The notes under the pieces: model-generated | Databases searched by the model: none | What the model was told of the DNA's origin: nothing | Seen by the model: the letters and a program-made list of their open reading frames with translations, nothing else | NCBI GenBank assembly: GCA_004194705.1 | Contig: SADC01000905.1 | Coordinates: 434,001-498,000 of the forward strand | Direction of reading: 5' to 3' | From: Ditylenchus dipsaci | Taxonomy: Eukaryota > Nematoda > Chromadorea > Rhabditida > Anguinidae | DNA length: 64,000 bases | Made by a program: the position numbers and the translations under genes | Shown here: piece by piece, positions 38,413 through 49,971 of the stretch | Position numbering within the stretch: the stretch's first letter is position 1 | Layout: every line of letters begins with the position of its first letter

Positions 38413-39517
38413 GGAGTGGGACATTAGGGAGTGAAATTTGACATGAAAACCCCAATTTCCCGGGTCTCCGGAAATTTATTTTTTCAACAAAGTAAAAAAT
38501 TTTGTTTTGCAAATTTACGTTACGTAAATTCTCCCAGCAAAAAATAAGGTCTCGTGCACATCTGAAAAAAAATTTTCGCTTTTTTCCTTGGTCCTTGCTT
38601 TGGTTTAAAATTTTTGGATAAAATAGACTATTTGTACAGAGCCAAAACTTCGTTTTTTGCTGTCTCATCATATTTTAGGCGCTGCAAACATACAAAACGC
38701 AAAAAATGAGCAGCAAAGCAATTTTGAGCGAAATAAGTTTAACCAAAGTTTGACTTTTTGCCTTGAGATACCAAGGTAAACCAACCTGAAAGAGTATCTA
38801 GGTACTCTAAAAGATGAAGAATACGGATAATTATTAGCTAAAAGGCATTCTACAATCTTTTAGTCCCTAAAGCTGGGCGAAGATCATGAATTTTGCTCGG
38901 AGTCATTTCACAGGTAAGTTTGGGCACACACAAACATAAATGAGACTCCTGAAGGGGCAAAAATAATTTTTTTTGAAATGTGCATAAGACCATTTTTTTT
39001 ACTGGAAAGATTTGCACAAAGTATAAGTGTTTTATGTCTGGGGTTTTATGTCAAATTTCACCCGTCCCCTAATTTCACACTCCCTCTAAAGTTTTTCTCT
39101 AGACTTTGTCTCTTACGAAGTGTGGGGAGGCCTGAAAACGTCTTAGGTTATAACTTATGCGCGGGTTAAACCAGCGCATTAGGATGGAATCAAACGTGGT
39201 AAAAACAGCAAGAAATTAGAAAAAAAACAAAAACAAAAAATTGAAATCGATCCAATACTTACATACTAAAATTACGCCATCTGAAAAACTCAGCTTTCTG
39301 TGCCCTTTTACTTTTAATTGTAATAAAAATCTGAGAAAAATGTTCACCACCTTTTTTAGAATTTCAAGAATCACATTTGTAATAAAACTTCAGCAACATT
39401 CAGAAGAAACTAAAAAAGTTTGACGTCAATAAAATTACCATTTTGCTTACTTAGAATTCTTTAATAATTTTATTTAAATTTCAATTTTATGCTGAATGAT
39501 AGACTTTTGAAAAATTA

Positions 39518-39677
39518 TTGTTTCGAATGAATTAGAATAGGCAAATTATTTTTGTTTGAACAGTTTTGTTTTGCACTTTATTAGTTTCAGTCTGACTTTT
39601 GATCATTTTGCGTGAAAACTTTATGTATATATAATGTGCAGAGATCTAGCAGGATTATCGGAAGATTCATTTCTATA
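39518..39677 (+). promoter_or_regulatory. Promoter block shared with the paralogous pectate lyase
   Basis: AGTTTTGTTTTGCACTTTAT, AGTTTCAGTCTGACTTTTGA and TATATAATGTGCAGA occur in the same order upstream of both PL3 copies (here and 46066-46243). TATATAATG at 39628-39636 lies about 45 bases before the ATG and could be the TATA box. The surrounding intergenic DNA is not conserved between the two copies. Confidence 0.6.
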
Positions 39678-42392
39678 ATGTTTTGTTATATTGCTTTCTT
39701 TGCTGTTGTTATACTCGCTCTACTCGAAAGTGGTATTTGCGACTTTTGGCCTGCTGCTACTGGCAATATTACGGTAATTTATGAAATTATTGTTAAAGAA
39801 TTATTGAAGTCTGTCAAAAATCTCCAAAACTAGCCCGTAAAGTCATTTTTTAGAAAGGCTCTGTTTCTTTTTTAAGATTATTCTTTAGATCTCAAGCTTT
39901 TTTTATAATATAGACTACCTTTATATTTAATATTCTGCAATTAGAGAATAAGATTAATGTGACAAGAAGACCCAATTTTCAAAATTTAGACTAAGACTAG
40001 GATTTTTAAATTAAATACCCGTATTCTTGATCGAACACCAGTTTTCTTATCAGGGTTTACTCAAATTCACTGTAGCCTTACCATATTTTTGCGGCTCCAA
40101 TAATTGAATGTAAGTCGATTATAAATTGACTGTAATTTATTATGAGATAAGTGTGCCTTTATTGGCTTTCTGATTTTCTATTGTGACGAAAATTAAACTT
40201 TTCGCCTTGACGGACCAAAGAATTTAAACCCAAAAAAATACGTGGATGCATCTTAGGACCAAGAAAACATGAATTAAACAAAGTTTCCACAACTTTTGGC
40301 TTAGTTTAGCTTTTGGGTTAAACACTGGATCACGATCGTAAATGTTGTGCAAATCATTTCAATTTTTTTGATTCTAGCTTAAAAGTTATAATCATTACTT
40401 AGATACAATTTTTTCTAGATTAACGCAACAATTGTCGTAAATGTAAGCAAGACTTTTAACTGCAATTACACTCGATACATCCCCAATCCGACTATTTTGG
40501 GCGATGGAGGTACTAACGAATTTCAAAGTCCTGTTTTTGAATTACAAGGTGGAGCAACTCTCAAAAACTGCATTATTGGTGCTGCACCAGGTACCAATGG
40601 CTCAGCAGACGGAGTCCATTGCACTGGAGCAGGTTGTTTAATACAAAATGTTTGGTTTGAAGACGTGGGCGAGGATGCTATTACTTTCAACGGTATGATG
40701 TTGCATTATTGGGCCTACCTATAAATGCACCTAGAATAAAAAGTGCTCTTTTCTACTTGAAAATATTATAGGTTTAAATAGCAGCAATATCAACTACACC
40801 ATTGACGGTGGAGGCGCAAGATATGCTCATGATAAAATTGTGATGCTTGACGGCCGAGGTACCGCCTACATCAAAAACTTTTGGGTAATTGAGAAGTAAT
40901 GGCCCCAATCGTGCAAAACCACATTATATATGCATTTTAAAGTCAGAAACATGAAAAAAAGAATGGGAAAGCACTTTTCAGAAAAAAATTGACCAAAATT
41001 TGGTTTTGTCTTTGGCGACATTTTTTTGCCTTCGATTAACGTTTCTAACTTTAAAATACATATATAAGGTGGTTTTGCACGATTTTGAGCCACCACTGTA
41101 TAAGGAAGCCCGTCCAATTAGTTTACGGCTTTAAAAGACCATGGTTTTTTGAACGGAGCAGCATTTTCAAATTTGATTTGGCGGCCAACATTTTTTCACT
41201 ACGAAAATTTTTAACAATTAACTTTCAAAGTATTTTTTATTTGCATCTAAAAGGTTTTTCAAAACTTTGAACCATCTGCTAGTCGACCCCAATGTTGCTT
41301 GGCTTAGATCGGATGAATTGTACTGCAGTATAAGTCTCTATTACCAGTTAATGAATTTTGGGTATATATACGTGAAATTTTAATTGATAATGCAAACAAA
41401 CAATAATTGAAAAATATTTTAGTACTTAATAGCATCCCCGCTGATTCGAATTTCGGAAATACCGCTGCGTTCAAAACCATGGTCTTTTAAATAAACTTTC
41501 CAACTCACAAAAGAACCAACCAAGCAGTTTTTTAAGCCTGATATAAAGACCTGTTTTGTCAGTTTTTTCACCAATCCGTCCTAAAAAGTCACAAGTATTC
41601 TGATTTTAACAGTCATTTTCTAAAATTCTGCAAATTTTCCATGAAATACGTAAAACACCTCCTGACGCACTGTCCCATATATTGGACAAGCTGCAAACAT
41701 GATTTTATCAGCGATCACCAAAGATATCGATGTCTGGTTTTTTTTAATGAATAGTACAGGACTGATAAATTCTTTAACTGGAAACAAATCCATCATTTTG
41801 CCTTCAGAACGTCGAGAAAAAAATATTTTCCAAAAACGTGAATTTTGGCCTTTTTGAGAATTTACATAACATCTTGGTTTTTTTCTGTGACTAACAAACT
41901 TGGTTAAATCATTTGAATCATTTGTCAAGAAAAAATGACATTTTAAAATTTGTCCCATATATGGGACAGTGCGCATTTAAGGGTTAATGTATAAAAGTAC
42001 AAAAAAACCACCACGAAATGTCCTACGTTCCTGTTGTCATGTCAGTTTTTTCCCTAAGTTAAAATTTTAATCTTAATCTAAATTTGCAGGCGGACATTTA
42101 CGCTAGATTTGCAAGATCTTGTGGCAACTGCAAAGATCAATACGAGCGTCATATGGTGATTAGCAATTTGACTGCTTACAACGGCACCGCTGGCCAATAC
42201 ATAGCCGGCGTCAACATGAATTACAATGACTCAGCTATAATTACTGGTCTAAAACTTGGTGGTGCAGGAGCTAGACAAATGTTTCCCTGCAAAAGATTCA
42301 TAGGCACGACTGGTCCTCAACCCACAGTCAACGGATCTGACGCAGACGGAAAATATTGCATCTATAATTCCAGTGATATCACCTATTTGTAA
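39678..42392 (+). CDS. Pectate lyase, polysaccharide lyase family 3 (PL3), secreted
   Basis: Four exons (39678-39773, 40419-40692, 40772-40884, 42090-42392) join in phase into 261 residues. The N-terminal hydrophobic stretch MFCYIAFFAVVILALLESGIC is a signal peptide; the mature enzyme starts near DFWPAATGNIT. PL3 marks in order: [115 protein letters not shown]3 enzymes cleave de-esterified pectate by Ca-dependent beta-elimination. In nematodes they are made in the pharyngeal glands, secreted during plant invasion, and are thought to come from bacteria or fungi; metazoan introns are already present here. The third intron (1.2 kb) has collected three MITEs. Confidence 0.95.
40905..41096. repeat. 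Palindromic MITE in pectate lyase intron 3
   Basis: CAATCGTGCAAAACCACATT faces AGGTGGTTTTGCACGATTTT, and GCATTTTAAAGTCAGAAAC faces GTTTCTAACTTTAAAATAC. Arms about 60 bp. Confidence 0.75.
41130..41495. repeat. Palindromic MITE in pectate lyase intron 3
   Basis: TTAAAAGACCATGGTTTTTT faces AAAACCATGGTCTTTTAA; AATTTGATTTGGCGG lies inside the left arm and CGATTTCGGAAATACCGCTG-like sequence inside the right. Confidence 0.6.
41650..41965. repeat. Palindromic MITE in pectate lyase intron 3
   Basis: GCACTGTCCCATATATTGGA (41669) faces TCCCATATATGGGACAGTGC (41953). Arms are short; the middle is AT-rich. Confidence 0.65.
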
Positions 42393-43299
42393 TCATGAAG
42401 ACAGCGATCCGGCAAAAAACATGCCTGAGAGGTGTTTCACTGTTTTCATAATTTTGATTTTATTATTTGAAAAAGAACTTTATTTTGCACATTTACTGAC
42501 ATAAAGTTTATTTTTTTCGAATCACTTTAATTCATTTCCTTTTTGTACTACAAACTTAACATAGGTTTCCTTGAGTTCCTAAGTCTTCTTATACCGATTC
42601 CTCTCAGAAGTGCATTTTGACCACTCTTTTGAGCTTTCTTGGTGGTTATTAGGCCAGAAAACATGTTTTTGTGTGGCAGGCGGACATTATGTAAAATAAA
42701 TTTTGACCAAAATTTCGATTTTTGCATTGGTAGACCATTGAGACCATATTAACTCATCCTATTGTCATCCTATCATCAATAAAAAGGTACCCAGATACCC
42801 TTAAAAAGAAGCGATTTGAACATACAGCATATAAACGCCCTCCTCGAAAGTTACAAAATCTACCCGATATGTATTTATTTCAATGTCGTTTAAGAGCCAG
42901 CTTTGATGACATCCCGTCGTATAAACGAAACGTGTGCAAAATTAAAATTTAGATCTTTATCTAGCATTTGGACTGAGTAAGTCACACTTGTTTTTGTTCT
43001 TTTTATCTTTTATCGAGCTAGAGTCAATGTGTCACGCTAATCCTTTTTGTAATCGATAGAACTGAGTGTGTTCTTTCGATTGTTTTATCGTCAAGCATTA
43101 CGTCTACCGAGTGTTCAAAAAGTCCTTGGGAGCTCTTCTAGCAGAGATATATGTCGGGGGGGGTAACTCTAGATATACTATTTTGTAGCATTTGATGGAA
43201 AATTTTTGAAAAAATAAATGGGTCCGCACTCAGTTAGAGTGTCGAAGAATTTTGACTTTTAAGTTTAAAAAATACTTTTTCAAAACCTCAAGGTAGGCA

Positions 43300-43870
43300 T
43301 AAAAGACGCTCTAGAAGAAATACCTGATTTTTTGAAATGTTTTCAATAATTTTACACAATTTAATAATTTTATACAAAAAACACAATTTTTTATAAAGGG
43401 GGTATCATTGGAAAACGCGGGCTTTTCGAAATTGACTAATAAAATTAATTTTATATTGACCATTTTCAAACTCTGACGACAGATTTGTGCTCAGTGTAAT
43501 CGATTTAAATCATTTAATTGAACCGAAGTCATCAAAAAATCGAGAGTTCGCCTTGGTCCCCTTATGATTTTTCTGTTTAAACCAGAGGGGACCAAGGCCA
43601 AATATGGATTTTTTGATGACTTCGTTTCAATTGCTTAATTACTTTCAATTTTGCGTCGAATGGTATATTGTTTGTGAATTGAAGAGAAAAAAATTAGGTA
43701 GATACACTTAGAAGAAGAAAAACATTGCAATTTTTGAAATTTCCAACATAACACTTTTCAAAAGCCCACATTTTCCAATGATGCCTTCTTTTCTGAAAAA
43801 ATTGTGTTTTCTTGTGTAAAATAAAGTAACGTATCCGGTAGATCATTTCGAAAAATCAGTTATTTCAATC
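43300..43870. repeat. Foldback element
   Basis: CACAATTTTTTATAAAGGGG and ATCATTGGAAAACGCGGGCT (43381-43430) face AGCCCACATTTTCCAATGAT and AAAATTGTGTTTTCTTG (43764-43816). The inner arms GAAGTCATCAAAAAATC / GATTTTTTGATGACTTC enclose GCCTTGGTCCCCTTA and GGGGACCAAGGCC. The ACAGATTTGTGCTCAGTGTA motif is at 43481. Confidence 0.72.
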
Positions 43871-44204
43871 CCGTTTTTCTAGAGCCCTTTGAGCTTTCGG
43901 AAAATAACTTTTTTTTACTCAAATGGCGGAATTCTCAAAGTTTTTCTGCCAAAACAATTATAAGCAGAAGATTTAGCTCAACCTCACGGTTCTAACGAGC
44001 TATCACACTCTTTAATTGCCAAAGTAAATGACATAGAACAACCCAGATGTAATAAAAAGCCCATAGTTTGGAAAAATTCATAATGGATTTTTTAAATTGG
44101 TGCGTTTCTGGCCAAAGAGGCAACTTCTTATATATAGAACGGCCTCATCCACATCTCCATGCTTGGCTGGCTTCAGATATATATATAATAATTATTATAT
44201 ATAT

Positions 44205-45366
44205 ACAGTCGACGCTCGATTTAACATACGGCCTGGGGACTGACCCTAACCGTTTTTTTTCTGCTGAGGGTCACTGAGGGTAACCGAGGGTCACTGTTCC
44301 TCACAGTTAAATAGAGTTTTTTAAAGATATACAGAGTGCCACAGAGTTTTGTTCACCAACAACGGCAACTTCTCTGTTCCACTCATGTTTGACTCGACTA
44401 GCACAGAAATTCGTTGCTTTTTTTCTACAGGAAGTGCACCTTTCGCTTAAAAGAAAAGATTATACCAATGAGTCGATAAAATTAAATCAACCTATCTTCG
44501 GAGGCCAATGTTTTGTTGGGAAGCAGCTGCCAGAATAGACCAACTTCGTCAACGTCGAAAATATCATCGAGCATGAATTTTCTTATTTGTACCCGAAGGA
44601 CTTCTTGCCAGCCGCCTAGTGCTTCCATATCTATCTCGCCGGCTTCGCCTTAATTGTTCCAGAATGCAATTAAATGGCGGTGTTTGAATTTGCCTAACCA
44701 GCCTTTACTTGCTTTGAAACCTCCGACATTGAGAAGATCTGCCAATTCAATTCAAATTCAAACAATCATACATTTAATACATGTAATCTTAGTTGGACCG
44801 CCGCCGGCGGCGGCGGTCCAACTATGCATGTAATAATTACCATGACCAAAAGACCCGTGACTGCGACGTTTTGGTTTCTGACCGACTTGACCCGACGCAG
44901 AACGGCCTCATCCACATCTCCATGCTTGGCTGGCTTCAGATGAGCTAGCTCAGCTTTGCCACCGTCGTTGCTCGCTTTAAGAATTTCTGCCTTGCTGCCG
45001 AGAATGCTTTACAACGTCTCTTTTGAAAAACCAAAGTTTTTGCCCACTTATGCCATGCTTTTTCTTTTTTGTGAAGCTTCGATGATCTTCTTTTTTCTTC
45101 CAGAGTGATGACGCTGCTCTTCTTGCTTGGAGTTTCCATGGTTAGCCTGAAAGCAGAAGAATAAGTAGTAAAAAACAAATAAGCAGAAAATTAATAATGA
45201 CTAAATTGAACCAAAAATTTGCACCAAAACGCGGCGATTTTAAAATTGCAATTACTTTTTCATATTTGTGTTGACCATATGTTAAATCAAGTTGGATTTT
45301 ATTTGTCGGGACTGAGCATAACCGTATGTTGAACAGAGCGTCTGTTAAATCGAGCGTCGACTGTAA
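44205..45366 (-). mobile_element. Degenerate Tigger/pogo transposon with transposase remnants
   Basis: Ends TACAGTCGACGCTCGATTTA and TAAATCGAGCGTCGACTGTA. The minus strand codes for a helix-turn-helix start (KKSSVITLEEKRRSSKLHKK, 45120-45060) and, after breaks, for the DDE-domain signature VDEVGLFWQLLPNKTLASED near 44560-44500; the family form is DETGLFWR-LPxKTL. A GC-rich palindrome (CCGCCGGCGGCGGCGG) at 44799 and repeated GCCTCATCCACATCTCCATG (44143, 44905) show internal rearrangement. No intact transposase. Confidence 0.85.
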
Positions 45367-45504
45367 TAATTACGCATTTTTCTTCCTCAAGCAACACGCT
45401 CTACAAGATTGGAGTAATTTTTTTTGTCAAAATCCGAGCTAATAAAATTAATAAGGGAATGGTCCGAAATTACAGAAAATGGTTACCTAATATTCTTTAT
45501 TAAT

Positions 45505-45655
45505 TTCACACTCTCTTATAATTACCCACCCCCTCTTATTTCTGACTAAAATTGCATAGTTAAGGCCATTTTCAATTTACAATTTTAAGATTTTCGAGTG
45601 GTTGAAAAATAATTACCCATGGGTAATTACAAGAGAATATACAGTATATGAAAAA
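45505..45655. mobile_element. TACCGTATTT-family MITE, diverged
   Basis: CTCTTATAATTACCCACCCC at the left faces GGGTAATTACAAGAGAATAT..ACAGTATAT at the right. Same layout as the other family members, with a different sub-terminal block (ATAATTACCC). Confidence 0.6.
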
Positions 45656-46065
45656 GCACACCCAGAAAAAGTGTCGACCTAGGTATGAATCCACTAATTT
45701 TCAATCAGGTGAAACCTATACATGGCACCCAGAAATTTGAAATTAAAGATTTACTGAACATTTCAAACATTTGTAATAAAAAAATGGTTGAGTAAAATAA
45801 TTAATGCTGCAATTATTTTGTTGGAAACTTGGTCGGCTTAACAAACAAATTAAGGTCCTTAAAATAGCTAGACAGTTTAATAAAAAAAGTCAAGTAGAAT
45901 TTTTTAATACATTTTTAAGTCTCAAATATCACATTTAGACAAGCGGTTTATAAAATAAGCTTTACGTAACTTATCTTTTGAGTAAAATTATCCTATTGCT
46001 TATTTAGCTGATATTCTCGCCGATATTATGCAAGGTTTCTTCTCAAAATTTGAATATTGCTCTAA

Positions 46066-46243
46066 ATAATAGACTTTTGAAAAAAAATTCTGAATAAATT
46101 AGAATAGCGAACAAGTTATGTTTGAACAGTTTTGTTTTGCACTTTATTAGTTTCAGTCTGACTTTTGATCGTAGTTTGTGAAGGTTTTGTGTGTATATAA
46201 TGTGCAGAAGTCTAGCCAAATTATCAGAAAGTTTATTTCTAAA
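46066..46243 (+). promoter_or_regulatory. Promoter block of the second pectate lyase copy
   Basis: Matches 39518-39677: AATAGACTTTTGAAAAA, GTTTTGTTTTGCACTTTATT, GTTTCAGTCTGACTTTTGAT and TATATAATGTGCAGA in the same spacing. The conserved block begins abruptly about 180 bp before the ATG, which marks the left edge of the duplicated unit or of selection. Confidence 0.55.
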
Positions 46244-46891
46244 ATGTTTTCTTATATTGCTTTCTTTGCTGTTATCGCTTTTGCTTCATTCGAGACTGCA
46301 CTTTGTGATTTTTGGCCGGCTGCTACTGGCAATATTACGGTAATTTGTAAATTCATTGTTAAATTATTGGTAAAATTTGTCGAGAAACTTCGAAAAAAGC
46401 CACTTTTCGTTATGGCTAAATTAGTTTTTTTAGCCTGTGTGCGATTATTAGGTTATGCATCGGGTCGTTTGATAATTATTGCGCATTTTTTAATTAGCCT
46501 TTTTTAAATCATTTGAAATACGCACCTAGACAAGAATACACTGTAGAAAGCTCCTGAATGGGCCTCAAAATAAATTATCATTATTTATTTTATTGCACTG
46601 AAAAATCGGTTAAAAAAGCTTGGCAAAAATGGACATATGAAATATTGCAAAAAGTGGTAAAAAAAATCTATAAAAGCTCTTGAAATTCGCACAATGGAAA
46701 GACTCTGCTTTAGGAACATTTTAGCACCAACTTTTAGCGCACTTCAAGAGCAACAAATCCCATTTTACAGAATAATGTTTTAAAATTTGAGTGTTGAGAT
46801 ATGCTTCTTGCGAAAAAATCAATAGCTCTCGAAAATGACCAAAGTCCAAGTCTTTTAAAATTTCATCGGCTTTTGGTCATTTTTCAGAGAT

Positions 46892-47047
46892 ACCGTATTT
46901 CCTCTAATTAGCCCACCCCCTCTAATAAACCCACATCCTCGACTTTGAGGTCTGTATCTCGGAACAGGGTGAATATTTTGCCAAGAATATTTTCGGGTGA
47001 TTGAAAAATGAACCCACCGGTGGGCTAATTAGAGGAAATACGGTATT
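46892..47047. mobile_element. TACCGTATTT-family MITE
   Basis: Ends TACCGTATTTCCTCTAATTA and the exact complement TAATTAGAGGAAATACGGTA. In the large first intron of the pectate lyase pseudogene. Confidence 0.82.
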
Positions 47048-47404
47048 TATTTTTTCTAGAAGCCATATCTCAACACTTAGATTTTTTAACATTGTTCTGT
47101 AAAATCGGGTTTGTAGCTCTTGAACTGCGCTACCAGATGATGCTAAGATGTTGCTAAGTCTTTCTTTTGTGCGAATTTTAAAAGTTTTTATATTTTTTGC
47201 TCTATTTATATGTCTATGCTCGTCGAGGCTTTTAACCAAACCAGTGCAATAAAGTAAATCTTGATGACTACTTTTGAAGCCCGTTTCAAAAACTTTCTAA
47301 CAATATATTCTTGTCCATATGCGTATTGCAACTAATTCGAAAAAGACTAATGAAAAAACGCGCAATAATTATTAAACAACTCAATAGGTTAACTGTTGTC
47401 TTTT

Positions 47405-47650
47405 TTATAAAATCGGCACCCTCTGATAGCCCGATCCCTTGACTTTGAGCACTTCTATTTCAGTCTAGAGTAAATCTTTTGCAAAGCTGTTTATTACATT
47501 TTTTGACTCCCGTGGGCTTTACCGATTCCGCTGTATAAGTTTTGGGTTTACACTCGAAAATCTCGAGATCGACCAGAAATTTTTCTCGATTTTGAGAGGG
47601 TTGAAAAATAATGTCGCATGCCTAATTAATAGAGGTTGTACGGTACGTAT
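47405..47650. mobile_element. TACCGTATTT-family MITE, diverged
   Basis: The right end is TAATAGAGGTTGTACGGTA and the left end is diverged (AATCGGCACCCTCTGATAG). The core TTTTTGACTCCCGTGGGCTT ... ACTCGAAAATCTCGAGATCG parallels the cores at 15800 and 47870. Confidence 0.6.
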
Positions 47651-47794
47651 GTTAACTGTGGTCAGTTACGCTACGAAAAAGTAAAAGATGATTTTACTGT
47701 ACTATCAATTGACTGTAGATTAACAGCAAGATTAATTTGTGATAAATAAAAAATATTAACTATTAACTGCTTGTGGAACATATTTTTTCACTTA

Positions 47795-48042
47795 CCGTAT
47801 ATTCTCTATTAGAAGGCCCGGCCTTTTATTTTTCAACCCTAAAAAAGTCGGAAAAAATTTGGGTCGATTTTGAGATTTTTGCGTGCTCAACCAAAATTTT
47901 AAAAGTGGAATCAGGTAAGCTCGTGTTAACTAAGAAAACGCGAAAAACAGATTTGCGAATTTCTTTTTCTAGGCTGATATATAGGTCCTCAAGGGGGGCC
48001 TTCTATTAGAGAGGGGCCTTCTAATCGAGAATATACGGTACT
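47795..48042. mobile_element. TACCGTATTT-family MITE
   Basis: Ends TACCGTATATTCTCTATTAG and CTAATCGAGAATATACGGTA. The inner GAAGGCCCGGCC faces GGCCTTCTA. The core holds AGCTCGTGTTAACT and ACAGATTTGCG as in the 15731 copy. Confidence 0.8.
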
Positions 48043-49088
48043 TATATTTACTCACTATCTTGCCGGATGTGCCAAGGATTAAGAACTGGACTTTAAACTG
48101 AGATAAAACTTTATATTAAGGTGAATGCCACGATTTTCGTGAACGTCAGTCAAGTTTTTGATTGCAATTTCACTCGCTACATCCCCGACCCAACAACTTT
48201 GGGAGATGGAGGTCAAAAAGAAAGGCAAAAGGCTGTCTTTGTTTTACGAGATAAGGCAACATTATAAAACTGCATTATTGGAGCTGCGCCAGGCACTGAG
48301 GGATCTTCTGATGGCGTTCATTGTATGGGATATGGGTGCACTTTGGATAATGTTTGGTTTGAAGATGTGGGTGAGGATGCTATAACTCTTTATGATAGGA
48401 CTTTTACCAATTATTAGAGTTAGGGTCAAACATAAAGTTAGACTTTGGCTATGACCACAAACTTCAACGCCACAAAGAAAGTATTTGAACTATCCATTCA
48501 GAAACAATTTTAGGTTTAAACAGCAGTGACATCGTATACAATATTAACAATTGTGGAGCAAGGAATGCAGTGGATAAAATGATTCAGTTTGACGGAAAAG
48601 GCACCGCTAAAATCACAAACTTTTATGTAATACTTTAACAAAATTAAACTAAATTTCAAGAATGCACTTCCAACCACAATTTTTAAATTTCATATTTACA
48701 GGCCGACACTTTTGCTCGATTCGCCCGGTGCTGCGGCAACTGTGAAAACCAGTATGAGCGCCATATGATCATAAGTAACCTGACTGCCTACAATGGCACT
48801 GCTGGCCAATTTATTGCTGGAATCAACTTCAACTACAATGACTCAGCCACTATTACTGATTTGAAATTGGGAGGTGCTAGTGCTCATAAAGTAAATGCCT
48901 GTAAAAAATTTGTGGGGGTGACCAGTGGAGAGCCCAAGTCCAATGGAACTGATGCTGACGGCAAATATTGCATATATGACCCTGCTTCCATCACTTATTT
49001 GAGTTAAGAAGAGTAAAAAAAGAAAATTGGTCTTTAAATCATTATAATTTTCACTGTTTTCTAAATTTATATTATATTGCAAATATGA

Positions 49089-49094
49089 AATAAA
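49089..49094 (+). terminator. AATAAA polyadenylation signal
   Basis: AATAAA 82 bases after the stop of the second pectate lyase copy, in AT-rich 3' flank. Confidence 0.5.
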
Positions 49095-49373
49095 CATGTG
49101 AAAAACAGCAATCAGCTTTCAGTTGCTAACATTTTTTTTATTCAAAACAGCACGATCGTGCATTTCAAATCAGGTGGGAACCAGCAAATTTTTTCGAACC
49201 GCCCAATTTTCAGGACTTTAGACAACTTTGAAATATAAAACTGAAAAGTTTTGGCTCTACATGCGTTCGTATCTATAGAAAAAAATAGGTCTTCGTCCCT
49301 ACTGTTGATTATTGCGAAAATAAGTCTTACCCTAAAATTCTTTAGATGTGTTCATTGACACTTTTCAATTATT

Positions 49374-49894
49374 AGGTTGTTCAGAAAGTTTGCGACCACT
49401 CCTGGATATTTTAGTTTTTAACTTTTTATATCAACTAAATGATCATTATGCGATAACAAATGAATTGTACGGTGGGTACTCCCCTTCGTGTTTTATAAGT
49501 GCTTCTCACTGAGAAATCACTAAGGAAGCCCGGACATTGTCCATTTTAAAAAGAATTTGTCGGGCGACATTGTCTCTTTTTTTTGTTTTTTGTCGGGCGA
49601 CATTGTCTCTTTTTTATTCATAAAAGAACCAAAGATACAGAATACTAGAAAAGTATGGATGAATAAAGATAAATGAATAGTAAATAAGCGATGGGTATAC
49701 ACATACATTGAAAAATGGCCAGTGTCGCTCGATAAAAAATAAAAAAAGGACAATGTCAACCGCCGAAAAACAAAAAAAGTGACATTGTCGCCCAACATTT
49801 TCTTTAAAAAATAAATTGTCGCGCGACAAATGATTTTTCAATGCCCGATTCAATTGACGATGTCCGGGTGCCGTCGCGGACTTTCTGAACAATC
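49374..49894. mobile_element. MITE with TTGTTCAGAAAGT ends
   Basis: The left end GGTTGTTCAGAAAGTTTGCG faces CGCGGACTTTCTGAACAATC at the right. Inside, GGGCGACATTGTC occurs twice as a direct repeat (49562, 49599), with inverted partners near 49722-49800. No coding. Confidence 0.75.
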
Positions 49895-49971
49895 TGACAT
49901 TTTCACGAATAAAAATGTTTTTGCGTTGATCTCTTGAGCTGATTTTTTTACAAGGGTTGGATAACGTACCG

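Larger units (their letters stand above)
36475..39677. other. Repeat-rich spacer before the pectate lyases
   Basis: Holds a GCCTTGGTCCCACCC / GGAGACCAAGGC pair (36508, 36644), the second copy of the 15100-15345 repeat (37010-37250), the foldback 37905-38412 with a nested element, and a CCTTGGTCCTTGC block near 38584. I see no gene. Confidence 0.55.
42393..46065. other. Spacer between the two pectate lyases
   Basis: Holds the foldback near 43300-43870, the Tigger remnant 44205-45366 and a TACCGTATTT-like element near 45505-45655. The only sequence shared with the first lyase flank is the promoter block just before 46244. No further gene is visible. Confidence 0.6.
46244..49007 (+). pseudogene. 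Second PL3 pectate lyase copy, broken
   Basis: Exons 46244-46339, 48121-48394, 48514-48626 and 48702-49007 have the same first three lengths (96, 274, 113) as the intact gene. The signal peptide (MFSYIAFFAVIAFASFETALC), [66 protein letters not shown] and GKYC are all kept. Two breaks: the Lys codon in the ATLKNC motif reads TAA (about 48274), and the donor after exon 2 lost its GT (CTTTATG-ATAGG, where the intact copy has AACG-GTATG). The frame is otherwise open throughout, so the loss looks recent. A sequencing error could explain one of these, hardly both. Confidence 0.9.

Noticed and set aside
46190..46205. Near match to the STATAWAARS gland-promoter motif described for Bursaphelenchus xylophilus
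   Set aside because: GTATATAATG misses one position and the first lyase copy matches less well; it is equally well a plain TATA box.
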